Assembly (NCBI RefSeq): GCF_019392195.1
Contig: NZ_JAHXKI010000003.1
Coordinates: forward strand, 310,001 to 374,000
Reading direction: 5' to 3'
From: Marinobacter sp. F4206
GTDB lineage: Bacteria; Pseudomonadota; Gammaproteobacteria; Pseudomonadales; Oleiphilaceae
Length of the DNA stretch: 64,000 nucleotides
Shown piece by piece: positions 25,088-33,276 of this stretch. Made by a program: the position numbers and the translations under genes. The notes beneath the pieces are model-generated. The model did not search any database, had not been told where the DNA came from, and worked only from the letters and a program-made list of their open reading frames with translations. The stretch's first letter is position 1, and each line of letters opens with the position of its first letter.

Positions 25088-26230
25088 ATGATACCGACCA
25101 CCATGAAAGCCATGGTTCTCACCGGCCACGGTGGCGTCGACAAACTTGAGTATCAGAATGTGCCGACGCCGAAACCCGGGCCCGGAGAGGTGCTGGTGCA
25201 GGTGACGGCGACAGCCAAGAACAACACCGACCGCAAGGCCCGGGAAGGGCTGTACCCGACCAAGAAAGGGGAGATGACGTCGTTCCAGATGGGCGGCAAG
25301 CCGACCCTGCTGTTTCCCCGCATTCAGGGTGCCGATATCGCTGGCCGCGTTGTCGCGGTCGGTGACGGTGTGGATGAAGGCCGCATCGGCGAACGGGGGT
25401 TGCTGGATTTCAACATTTACGCCAACGACCGCCGCGACATTAACCTGACGCCGGATTACTTTGGCCACGGTGCCGATGGTGGCTACGCCGAGTTCGTCGC
25501 GCTGCCTTCCGACCAGTTTCACCACATCCCGAACCCGGAGCTGTCGGACGCCGAATTGGCGTCCATGGGCATGTGTTCCTATCAGACCGCCTACCACATG
25601 GTGACGTCCGCCAACCTCAAGGCCGGTGATCGCGTGCTGGTCACGGGCGCCAGTGGCGGTGTCGGTTCCGCACTGATTCAGCTGTGCCGCATTATTGGCG
25701 CCATTCCCTATGCCCTGAGCAAACAGGACAAGGCGGATGCCCTTATCAAGCTGGGGGCCGAAGCGGTGCTTGATCGCTCCGACATGGAGACCTTCGTTGA
25801 CCGGGTCAAGGCGGAAACCGGAGGCCGGCCCATTGACGCGGTGATGGACCTGGTTGGCGGCGAGATGACCGACATCTTTATCGACACCATGATTTTCGAC
25901 ATGAATGCCCGTAGTACCTACCCGCGCCTGAGCATTGCCGGGGCCAGCGGCGGTAACATCAGCGAAATTCTGTGGACCAGGATCTACCTCTACCAGGTAC
26001 AGATCTTCGGCGTCTCCCACGGCACCCGCGAGGAAGCCGATCAGCTGATGGCCTGGATTCGGGGCGGGCAGCTCAAACCGGTTCTGCACGGCGCGTTCCG
26101 GCTTTCGGATCTGCACCACGCCGAGGAGTACTTTGTGAACCGGGGTAGCAACTATCTCGGCAAGATCGTGATTGTTCCCGACGCCCAGTGGGACGATCAC
26201 GGCAAACCCTGGTCGCTGGAGAACGTTTAA
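25088..26230 (+). CDS. Medium-chain reductase (quinone oxidoreductase-like)
   Basis: A 380-residue MDR-superfamily protein: GroES-like N-terminal domain (MKAMVLTGHGGVDKLEYQNVPTPKPGPGEVLVQV) and a Rossmann domain with VLVTGASGGVGSALIQLCR (about 190-210). The structural-zinc cysteines of alcohol dehydrogenases are absent, so a zinc-free NADPH-dependent quinone or enoyl reductase is likely. Its TAA stop shares bases with the start of the proline-racemase-like gene (TAATG), which implies a shared pathway. Confidence 0.85.
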   Translation: MIPTTMKAMVLTGHGGVDKLEYQNVPTPKPGPGEVLVQVTATAKNNTDRKAREGLYPTKKGEMTSFQMGGKPTLLFPRIQGADIAGRVVAVGDGVDEGRIGERGLLDFNIYANDRRDINLTPDYFGHGADGGYAEFVALPSDQFHHIPNPELSDAELASMGMCSYQTAYHMVTSANLKAGDRVLVTGASGGVGSALIQLCRIIGAIPYALSKQDKADALIKLGAEAVLDRSDMETFVDRVKAETGGRPIDAVMDLVGGEMTDIFIDTMIFDMNARSTYPRLSIAGASGGNISEILWTRIYLYQVQIFGVSHGTREEADQLMAWIRGGQLKPVLHGAFRLSDLHHAEEYFVNRGSNYLGKIVIVPDAQWDDHGKPWSLENV

Positions 26231-27279
26231 TGAAACCGGAATTGACCATTCAGTTGATGGATACCCACGCCGGCGGTGATGTCAGCCGGATTGTCACCGG
26301 CGGCATCGATCCGCTCCCGGGCGACACCGTGCGGGCCCAGATGGAATATCTGCGGGACGACGCCGATGGCCTGCGCCGGTTGTTGCTGGAAGAGCCCCAC
26401 GGCATCCCCGAGATGTCCGTCGATCTGCTGGTGCCGGCCACGGACCCCCGGGCGGCGGCCGGCTACATCATCATGGAGGTGATGGGTTACCCCATCTATT
26501 CCGGCTCCAACACCATTTGTACTGCCACCGCCGTGCTGGAAGCGGGTATTGTGCCGAAACAGGAAGGCCGCCAGCAGTTCATGCTGGAGTCCCCGGCCGG
26601 GCTGGTCCAGATTGAAGCGCTGGTGCGGGACGGTGTGGTCGAGGCGATTACCTGCGAAGGGCTTCCCAGCTACATTCACACCTACAGGGCGACCATCGAC
26701 GTGCCGTCCCTGGGCACTGTGACCTACAGTGTGGCCTATAGCGGCGGTTTCTATGCGCTGGTGGATGCCCGGGAGCTGGGCTTCGATCTGACTATCGATG
26801 AGGAGCGCAAACTGGCGGAAACGGCCCACGCCATCGTCGAGGCCATCCAGGCCGAGCGAGGGTTTTCCCACTATACCCTGGGTGATGTTGGTCCCCTGCC
26901 GTTCCTGCATTTCATGGGCCCGGTGGAGCATGTGGCGGAGGGGTATTACCGTTCCCGGTCAGCCACCTACGTGCACCCCGGCGTGATCTGCCGCAGCACC
27001 ACCGGAACCGGAACCTCGGCGCGTCTCGCCCTGATGAATTACGAAGGCACCATCAAGCCCGGTGACCGGCTGGAGACCATTTCCCTGCGCCAAACCGGCT
27101 TCATTGGCCAGCTCAGCGCGGTTGAGCTGGAAGGTGAGTACCAGGTGGTGAAAAACCACATCACCGGCAAGGGGTACGTCATTGCCCGTTCGGATGTTGT
27201 CGTGAACTGTGACGACCCCATGGTGGACTGCGACAGCCTGCACCATATCCTGTCGAGCAGGCCCGTTTTCTCCCCTTAA
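26230..27279 (+). CDS. Proline racemase-family protein lacking both catalytic cysteines
   Basis: A 349-residue protein with the two-lobed proline racemase/hydroxyproline epimerase fold: MDTHAGGDVSRIVTGGI at the start, a first active-site segment YSGSNTICTATAVLE and a second VICRSTTGTGTSARLALM. In racemases these read MCGHGT and DRSPCGTGTSA. Here the first Cys is Ser91, the partner His is replaced, and the second Cys is Thr258, with Asp replaced by Cys254. Racemase or epimerase activity is therefore unlikely; a dehydratase-type or new reaction fits better. It is translationally coupled to the reductase upstream. Confidence 0.85.
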   Translation: MKPELTIQLMDTHAGGDVSRIVTGGIDPLPGDTVRAQMEYLRDDADGLRRLLLEEPHGIPEMSVDLLVPATDPRAAAGYIIMEVMGYPIYSGSNTICTATAVLEAGIVPKQEGRQQFMLESPAGLVQIEALVRDGVVEAITCEGLPSYIHTYRATIDVPSLGTVTYSVAYSGGFYALVDARELGFDLTIDEERKLAETAHAIVEAIQAERGFSHYTLGDVGPLPFLHFMGPVEHVAEGYYRSRSATYVHPGVICRSTTGTGTSARLALMNYEGTIKPGDRLETISLRQTGFIGQLSAVELEGEYQVVKNHITGKGYVIARSDVVVNCDDPMVDCDSLHHILSSRPVFSP

Positions 27280-27314
27280 TAAAAGCGGTCGGTTTTCTGC
27301 CTTTTTGGTCTAAA

Positions 27315-27337
27315 GTTTACCTTTACGTAAAGTGAAC
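27315..27337. promoter_or_regulatory. Palindromic operator candidate upstream of the acyl-CoA ligase
   Basis: A 23-bp near-palindrome centred on CTTTACGTAAAG (27321-27332, perfect), with GTT and AAC outer arms. It shares the TTTACGTA core with the site at 30281-30302. The form resembles MerR-family operators of LiuR type as I recall them; the regulator is not in this window. Confidence 0.5.
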
Positions 27338-27392
27338 CCTGTGATAAACCTTGCTCTCGTGGATTCAACGACAACAACAACAGGAGTTGAAA

Positions 27393-29042
27393 ATGAGCCT
27401 TCCGGAATACACCTCCGTGTACAACAATTTTGATCCTGCCGCACTGGAAGCGGAGGTCCTGGACGGCCGCCTGGATAGCGGTCTGAACGTATGCCACGAG
27501 ATCTGTGACAAGTGGGCGAGTGATCCCCAGAAAGTCGCGCTCTACTACGAAAAAGACGATGGTGGTGATGGCACCCTGACCTTCGCCGAACTGAAGGAAG
27601 CTTCCGCCCGTTTTGCCAACTACCTGAAATCTAAGGGCATTGGTAAAGGTGACCGGGTTGCCGCCCTCCTGCCGCGTACGCCTGAACTGCTGATTGTTAT
27701 CGCCGGTACCCTGCGTGCCGGTGCGGTTTACCAGCCCCTGTTTACGGCCTTCGGTTCCGGGGCCATCGAGTACCGGTTTGAGCGCGCCAGCACCAAGCTG
27801 GTGGTGACCAATCCGGAAAATTATCCCAAGCTGAACGACGTCAAGGATTGCCCGCCGGTTGTTGCGGTGGATGCCAGCGCCATTGATGCCGAGGTTGCCG
27901 ATTTCGAGGCCACCCTGGCCAGCCAGTCCAGCGAGTTCGAGCCGGTGATGATCACCGGAGACGACCCGTTCCTGCAGATGTTCACCTCCGGCACCGTCGG
28001 CAAGTCCAAGGGCGTTGCCGTTCCTGGCCGGGCGCTGCTGGCGTTCTACGTATACATGAAGTACGCCATCGATCTCCGCGAAGACGACAAATACTGGAAC
28101 GTGGCCGATCCGGGCTGGGCGTATGGTCTTTACTATGCCGTGGTCGGGCCGCTGCTGATGGGCCACGCCACCCATTTCAATCCCGGTGGTTTCACGCCGG
28201 AATCCACCTACGACATGATCCGCAAATACAAGATCACCAACCTGGCGGCGGCGCCGACGGCGTATCGCCTGCTTAAGGCCAACGATCACGTACTGCCCGA
28301 AGGTGAAAATCTGGGTCTGAGGGTGGCCAGCAGTGCCGGCGAGCCGCTCAACCCGGAAGTGGTGAACTGGATCAAGAATCGTCACTTCTGCCCGGTCAAG
28401 GACCACTACGGTCAGACCGAAACCGGTATGACCTGCTGCAATTTCCATGGCCTTGAGCATCCGGTACGCGAAGGGTCCATGGGCTATGCCTCCCCGGGCC
28501 ACAAGGTGGTCGCTCTGAACGAGAAGAATGAAGAGGTGGGTGCCGGCGAAGTAGGCCAGCTCGCCGTGGATGTCGCGGCATCGCCACTGTTCCATTTCGA
28601 TGGCTACACCTGGGGCGAGAAAGACCCGTTCGTGAAGGGCTACTACCTTACCGGTGACATGGTGATCTGCCACGGAGACGGTTGCTTCTCCTTCAGTGGT
28701 CGGGATGACGACATTATCACCACCGCAGGCTATCGGGTGGGCCCGGCCGACGTGGAAAGTACTCTGCTGGAGCATGCCGCTGTGGCTGAGTCCGGCGTGG
28801 TTGGCAAGCCCGACGAAAAGCGTGGCTCCATCATCAAGGCCTACGTGGTGATCAAGAGCGACCAGGCACCAGGGGATGACCAGGCCCTGAAGGACGAACT
28901 CCAGGAGCTGGTACGTCGTCGCCTGTCCACGCACGCCTTCCCGCGTGAGATCGAGTTTGTGGATGAACTGCCGAAGACGCCGAGCGGCAAGATTCAGCGC
29001 TTCGTTCTCCGTAACCGTGCGCAGGACGAAAAGGGCGCATGA
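27393..29042 (+). CDS. AMP-forming acyl-CoA synthetase
   Basis: A 549-residue ANL-family ligase that activates a carboxylic acid to its CoA ester. Motifs are the P-loop FTSGTVGKSKGV (about 200), the adenylate segment DHYGQTETGM, GYYLTGDM with the ATP-binding Asp, and the C-terminal catalytic Lys in PKTPSGKIQRF. The ATG follows CAGGAGTTGAAA. It heads an operon of thioesterase, hydrolase and ABC uptake genes, so it probably activates the transported acid; the exact acid is unknown. Confidence 0.9.
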   Translation: MSLPEYTSVYNNFDPAALEAEVLDGRLDSGLNVCHEICDKWASDPQKVALYYEKDDGGDGTLTFAELKEASARFANYLKSKGIGKGDRVAALLPRTPELLIVIAGTLRAGAVYQPLFTAFGSGAIEYRFERASTKLVVTNPENYPKLNDVKDCPPVVAVDASAIDAEVADFEATLASQSSEFEPVMITGDDPFLQMFTSGTVGKSKGVAVPGRALLAFYVYMKYAIDLREDDKYWNVADPGWAYGLYYAVVGPLLMGHATHFNPGGFTPESTYDMIRKYKITNLAAAPTAYRLLKANDHVLPEGENLGLRVASSAGEPLNPEVVNWIKNRHFCPVKDHYGQTETGMTCCNFHGLEHPVREGSMGYASPGHKVVALNEKNEEVGAGEVGQLAVDVAASPLFHFDGYTWGEKDPFVKGYYLTGDMVICHGDGCFSFSGRDDDIITTAGYRVGPADVESTLLEHAAVAESGVVGKPDEKRGSIIKAYVVIKSDQAPGDDQALKDELQELVRRRLSTHAFPREIEFVDELPKTPSGKIQRFVLRNRAQDEKGA

Positions 29043-29473
29043 TCATCACGTTTGAAGAGCTGCAGGCGTTTCTCGACGAGCAGTTCCCGCAGGGTGCCGC
29101 GTTCGGCACCCTGCAGAAGCTCGGAGACGGCTGGGCGGAAATGAAACTTGAGGTGGACGAGGAGCACCTGAGGCCGGGTGGAACGGTCTCGGGGCCCGCC
29201 ATGATGGGGCTGGCAGACGTTACCCTCTATGCGGCGCTGCTCAGCAAGATTGGTCTGGTACCGCTGGCGGTAACCACCAACCTCAACATCAACTTCCTGC
29301 GCAAGCCGGTGGCCCATAAGCCCATCTGGGCGAGGGCAACGATGCTGAAGGTGGGTCGGACCATGGGCGTCGGTGAAGTCTTCGTCTACTCGGAAGGTGC
29401 CGAGGACCCGGTTGCCCATTCCACCATGACGTACTCCATACCTCCCGAACGGCCCCGCCATGCAGACGCGTGA
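29039..29473 (+). CDS. PaaI-type hotdog thioesterase
   Basis: A 144-residue hotdog-fold protein with the GGTVSGPAMMGLADVTLYAALLSKIG helix and the NINFLRKPV strand typical of PaaI-like thioesterases. Its ATG overlaps the stop of the ligase (ATGA) and its end overlaps the hydrolase start by 14 bp, so the three are translated as a unit. It may release CoA from dead-end acyl-CoA products. Confidence 0.85.
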   Translation: MIITFEELQAFLDEQFPQGAAFGTLQKLGDGWAEMKLEVDEEHLRPGGTVSGPAMMGLADVTLYAALLSKIGLVPLAVTTNLNINFLRKPVAHKPIWARATMLKVGRTMGVGEVFVYSEGAEDPVAHSTMTYSIPPERPRHADA

Positions 29474-30284
29474 CATGATGGTGCCGTTGGGGCAGGGCAT
29501 GTTCGTGGAGGTTCGTCGAATCCGCCATCAAGGGCAGTGCGAGGGCGGGAAGAAGAGGCCAACATTGGTTTTTCTGCACGAATCCCTTGGCAGTATTGCC
29601 CTGTGGCGACGGTTCCCGGAACGCCTGGCAAAGGCCACCGGGTGTGATGCTCTGATCTACAACCGTCTGGGCTACGGCCGTTCCTCCGATGAAACCCTGC
29701 CACGTCCCTACGATTACCAGGAAAAGGAAGGCGAGCTCCTGTTGCCGCGCCTGCTGGATGAGCTGGGCATTGAAGAGGTGGTGCTCATCGGCCACAGCGA
29801 CGGCGGGTCGATCGCCCTGATTGCCGCCGGCGCCCTGGGCGACCGTGCCAAAGCACTGGTCACCATGGCAGCGCACATTTACGCGGACCACCTTACCCTC
29901 GACGGAATCCGGGAAATGGCCGTGCGCTATCGGGAAACCGATATTCGCGAAAAGCTGCAGCGCTACCACGGTGATCGCACCGATGATCTCTTCAACGCCT
30001 GGCAGACCGTCTGGCTGGATGAAGGCTTCCAGGCCTTCATGGATTTCGGGCGCTGGCTGGCGGCTATCCAATGTCCGTCTATGATAATGCAGGGGCAGGA
30101 CGACGAATACGGCATGCCTGAGCAGGTAACCGACATCGTTGCAGGCATTGGGGCAAAGGCCGAAGCGGTGTTTTTGCCAGACACCGGGCACTCGCCCCAT
30201 CTTGAGAAGCCGGAGCAGGTTCTGGATCTGGTCTGCGACTTTTTGCTAAGGGAACTGGCTTTAAATACCGAAAATACCTGTTGA
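29460..30284 (+). CDS. Alpha/beta hydrolase
   Basis: A 274-residue alpha/beta-hydrolase. The nucleophile elbow is IGHSDGGS (Ser near residue 103), the acid is likely in QGQDDEYG and the base is the His of DTGHSPHLE. An oxyanion region LHESLGSIALWRRFPE precedes. Candidate ester or thioester hydrolase serving the ligase upstream; substrate unknown. The palindrome at 30281-30302 begins in its stop codon. Confidence 0.85.
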   Translation: MQTRDMMVPLGQGMFVEVRRIRHQGQCEGGKKRPTLVFLHESLGSIALWRRFPERLAKATGCDALIYNRLGYGRSSDETLPRPYDYQEKEGELLLPRLLDELGIEEVVLIGHSDGGSIALIAAGALGDRAKALVTMAAHIYADHLTLDGIREMAVRYRETDIREKLQRYHGDRTDDLFNAWQTVWLDEGFQAFMDFGRWLAAIQCPSMIMQGQDDEYGMPEQVTDIVAGIGAKAEAVFLPDTGHSPHLEKPEQVLDLVCDFLLRELALNTENTC

Positions 30285-30302
30285 CGTTTACGTAGACGTC
30301 AA
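30281..30302. promoter_or_regulatory. Palindromic operator candidate upstream of livG
   Basis: A 22-bp palindrome with outer TTGACG and CGTCAA arms around a TTTACGTAGA centre; one position and its symmetric partner mismatch. It shares the TTTACGTA core with the site before the ligase gene at 27315-27337, so one regulator probably controls both the ligase and the transporter. Confidence 0.55.
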
Positions 30303-30355
30303 TTTAACCTGTAAACTAGTTCAAATGTACAACAATAACAAAGGTAGACTGGCTC

Positions 30356-31159
30356 ATGAGTGAACAGTACGTTCTGGAGACCCGCAACCTTGTCAAAGAG
30401 TTCAAGGGGTTTGTCGCGGTCGACGACGTGAATCTGAAGATTCAGAAAGGCCACATCCACGCCCTGATCGGTCCCAACGGGGCAGGCAAGACCACCGTTT
30501 TTAACCTGCTCACCAAATTTCTCATTCCGACCCGTGGCCAGATCCTGTTCAACGGCCAGGACATTACCGCGATGAAGTCTGCTGCGATCGCCCGCAAAGG
30601 GGTGGTGCGCTCGTTCCAGATTTCGGCGGTATTCCCCCACATGACGGCTCTGGAGAATATCCGGGTGGCCCTGCAAAGCTTCGAGGGTACCTCGTTCAGT
30701 TTCTGGAAATCCGGAACCTCGCTGAACAAACTCAACGAGCGTTGCATGGAGCTGCTGGACTCGGTCGGACTGGCCGAATACGCCAACACCGCCACCGTCG
30801 AACTGGCCTACGGCCGCAAGCGGGCCCTGGAGCTGGCCACAACCCTGGCCATGGAGCCGGAGCTGTTGCTGCTTGATGAGCCCACCCAGGGCATGGGCGC
30901 CGAAGACGTTGACCGTGTTGTGGAGCTGGTGCGCAAGGCTGCCCAGGGCCGCACGGTGTTGATGGTTGAACACAACCTCAGTGTTGTCAGCAAGCTCTGT
31001 GACCGGATTACCGTCCTGGCCCAGGGGGCCGTACTTACCGAAGGCGACTACGATACCGTCTCTGCCGATCCGCGTGTTCGCGAGGTCTATATGGGCAGCA
31101 GCGACAGCGGTGAACGCGGTTCCCCGAGTCAGGAAAACGAAGCGGAGGCGGCCCAATGA
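30356..31159 (+). CDS. livG: Branched-chain-type ABC transporter ATP-binding protein (LivG-like)
   Basis: A 267-residue ATPase: Walker A GPNGAGKTT (about 37-45), the FQISAVFPHMTALEN Q-loop region, signature ELAYGRKRALELA in the LivG style, Walker B LLLLDEPTQGMG and switch His in MVEHNLSVV. The last 25 residues form an acidic tail absent from standard LivG. It pairs with the LivF-like ATPase, whose start overlaps its stop by 4 bp. Confidence 0.92.
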   Translation: MSEQYVLETRNLVKEFKGFVAVDDVNLKIQKGHIHALIGPNGAGKTTVFNLLTKFLIPTRGQILFNGQDITAMKSAAIARKGVVRSFQISAVFPHMTALENIRVALQSFEGTSFSFWKSGTSLNKLNERCMELLDSVGLAEYANTATVELAYGRKRALELATTLAMEPELLLLDEPTQGMGAEDVDRVVELVRKAAQGRTVLMVEHNLSVVSKLCDRITVLAQGAVLTEGDYDTVSADPRVREVYMGSSDSGERGSPSQENEAEAAQ

Positions 31160-31878
31160 GTCAGCGTCCGGACCGGGAATACGAACAGCTTCGGGTGTCG
31201 GGACTGCACGCTTTTTATGGCGAGTCCCACATTCTGCACGGGCTGGATCTGGTGGTTAACCGCGGTGAGCTGGTGACCCTGCTGGGCCGCAACGGCGCTG
31301 GCCGCAGTACCACCCTGAAGGCGATCATGAACATGGTAGGTCGCCGCACCGGCTCAATCATGATTAACGGGGAAGAGACGATGTCCTGCGCCCCGCATCA
31401 TATTGCCAGGTTGGGTGTCGGGTATTGCCCCGAGCATCGGGGCATTTTTTCCGCACTCAGCGTCCAGGAAAACCTCACTCTGCCACCGGTGGTGCGTAGC
31501 GGTGGCATGGGCCTGGAAGAGATTTACACCATGTTCCCCAACCTCTATGAGCGTCGCTTCAGCCAGGGCACCAAGCTCTCTGGTGGTGAGCAGCAGATGC
31601 TGGCCATGGCCCGCATTCTGCGCACCGGCGCCAACATGCTTCTGCTGGACGAAATCACCGAAGGCCTTGCACCGGTGATCGTCGAGAAGCTGGGCGAGGT
31701 TCTGGTCAAGCTGAAGGAGAAAGGCCTGACCATCGTACTGGTGGAACAGAATTTCCACTTCGCAGCGCCCCTGGCCGACCGCCATTACGTGGTTGAGCAC
31801 GGGCAGATTGTGGAAGAAATCAGTGCCGACGAGTTGAGTGCCAAACAGTCAGTACTGGATCGCTATTTGGGTGTGTGA
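31156..31878 (+). CDS. livF: Branched-chain-type ABC transporter ATP-binding protein (LivF-like)
   Basis: A 240-residue ATPase with signature LSGGEQQMLAMAR, Walker B MLLLDEITEGLAP and LVEQNFHFA. The Walker A loop reads GRNGAGRSTT, so the usual Lys is Arg50. Everything else looks intact. The ATGA overlap with livG indicates coupled translation. Substrate set by the binding protein encoded next. Confidence 0.92.
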   Translation: MSQRPDREYEQLRVSGLHAFYGESHILHGLDLVVNRGELVTLLGRNGAGRSTTLKAIMNMVGRRTGSIMINGEETMSCAPHHIARLGVGYCPEHRGIFSALSVQENLTLPPVVRSGGMGLEEIYTMFPNLYERRFSQGTKLSGGEQQMLAMARILRTGANMLLLDEITEGLAPVIVEKLGEVLVKLKEKGLTIVLVEQNFHFAAPLADRHYVVEHGQIVEEISADELSAKQSVLDRYLGV

Positions 31879-31956
31879 TCCCGGATAGGCAAGAGCGAAA
31901 GCAAGAAAAGCAACAATAAACCCGAACCAACGCAACACAGTAGCGGAGATACAACA

Positions 31957-33171
31957 ATGACAATGATGAAAAAGCTTCTGACCACAGCCGTTGCCTCAGC
32001 CATGCTGGCCAGCGGTGCCCAGGCCGCCGTTTCAAACGATACCGTCAAGATCGGTTATCTGGCGGACATGTCTGGTACCTACCGGGACCTGGCTGGACCA
32101 AACGGCCTGAAAGCAATGGAAATGGCCATTGCCGACTTCGGTGGCAAGGTGAACGGTGCCAAGATTGAAGTCGTCAGCGCCGATGACCGCAACAGCGCAG
32201 ACGTAGCGTCTTCTACCGTGCGTCGCTGGGTTGAGAACGAAGACGTCGACCTGGTTGCCGGCCTCGTAGCCTCTTCTGTTTCTATCGCCGTGAGCGACAT
32301 CCTCGAAGAGAACGACAAGCTGGGTATCATTTCCGGCTCTGCGGCCTCCAGCATCACCAACGAACACTGCACCCCGAACCACATCCACTACGTGTATGAC
32401 ACCTATCCGCTGGCCAACGGTACCGCCAGCGCCGTGGTCAAAGAGGGTGGCAAGACCTGGTACATCCTGACCGCTGACTATGCCTTCGGCCATGCCCTTG
32501 AGGGCGATGTGTCCCGAGTGGTCAAGGAAAACGGCGGGGAGATCATCGGTACCCTGCGTCATCCGTTCCCGACACCTGATTTCTCCTCGTTCATCCTGCA
32601 GGCCCAGGCCTCCGGTGCCGATGTGGTTGCCCTGGCCAACGCCGGTGCTGACACCACCAACGCGATCAACACTGCCAGTGAATTCGGTGTGACCCAGTCC
32701 GGCCAGACCCTGGCTGCGCTGCTGCTGTTCCTGACCGACGTCAACGCGCTGGGTGTTGAGGCCGCACAGGGTATCCAGCTGACCACGGGCTGGTACTGGG
32801 ACATGAACGACGAGGCCCGTGAGTGGTCTGACCGCTTCATGGAAGAGACCGGCGTACGTCCGACCATGGTTCATGCCGGCGTTTACTCCAGCACCATGCA
32901 GTACCTGAAAGCGGTAGAAGCGACCGGTTCTGACGACGCTCAAACCGTGCGCAAGCAGATGATGGACACCCCGATCAACGACATGTTTGCGACCAACGGC
33001 AAGATCCGCGAAGACGGCCGGATGGTGCACGACATGTACCTGGCCGAGGTGAAAACGCCGGACGAGTCCGAGAACGAGTGGGACCTGTACAAGATTCTGC
33101 GCACCATTCCCGCAGATGAAGCCTACCGTCCGCTCTCCGAGAGCAAGTGCCCGCTGGTAACCAGCAAGTAA
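31957..33171 (+). CDS. ABC transporter periplasmic substrate-binding protein (LivK-like)
   Basis: A 404-residue type I periplasmic binding protein: signal peptide MTMMKKLLTTAVASAMLASG with cleavage near AQAAVS, then IGYLADMSGTYRDLAGPNGLKAMEMAI at the first lobe and a second lobe with TWYILTADYAFGHALEGDV. The family binds amino acids, amides or organic acids such as aromatic acids; given the neighbouring CoA ligase, a carboxylic acid is plausible. Two cysteines (in EHCTPN and SKCPLV) may form a disulfide. Confidence 0.9.
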   Translation: MTMMKKLLTTAVASAMLASGAQAAVSNDTVKIGYLADMSGTYRDLAGPNGLKAMEMAIADFGGKVNGAKIEVVSADDRNSADVASSTVRRWVENEDVDLVAGLVASSVSIAVSDILEENDKLGIISGSAASSITNEHCTPNHIHYVYDTYPLANGTASAVVKEGGKTWYILTADYAFGHALEGDVSRVVKENGGEIIGTLRHPFPTPDFSSFILQAQASGADVVALANAGADTTNAINTASEFGVTQSGQTLAALLLFLTDVNALGVEAAQGIQLTTGWYWDMNDEAREWSDRFMEETGVRPTMVHAGVYSSTMQYLKAVEATGSDDAQTVRKQMMDTPINDMFATNGKIREDGRMVHDMYLAEVKTPDESENEWDLYKILRTIPADEAYRPLSESKCPLVTSK

Positions 33172-33184
33172 GAGCGTAACCCCA

Positions 33185-33219
33185 GGGGACTCTCCGGCCG
33201 GCATGGCCGGCGAGTCCCC
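33185..33219 (+). other. Intercistronic hairpin after the binding-protein gene
   Basis: GGGGACTC (33185-33192) pairs with GAGTCCCC (33212-33219), and inside it CCGGCC pairs with GGCCGG, making a long GC-rich stem with a short loop. No T tract. Such hairpins protect the upstream mRNA and give more binding protein than permease. Confidence 0.6.
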
Positions 33220-33276
33220 GGAATCTGCAACGACGGTTTCAGGTAAAACGTCCGCGCTGCTTTTGGAGTTAGCAAC

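Noticed and set aside
27276..28934. A 552-codon minus-strand frame opposite the CoA ligase
   Set aside because: Same reason: shadow of a clear plus-strand gene with P-loop and catalytic Lys.
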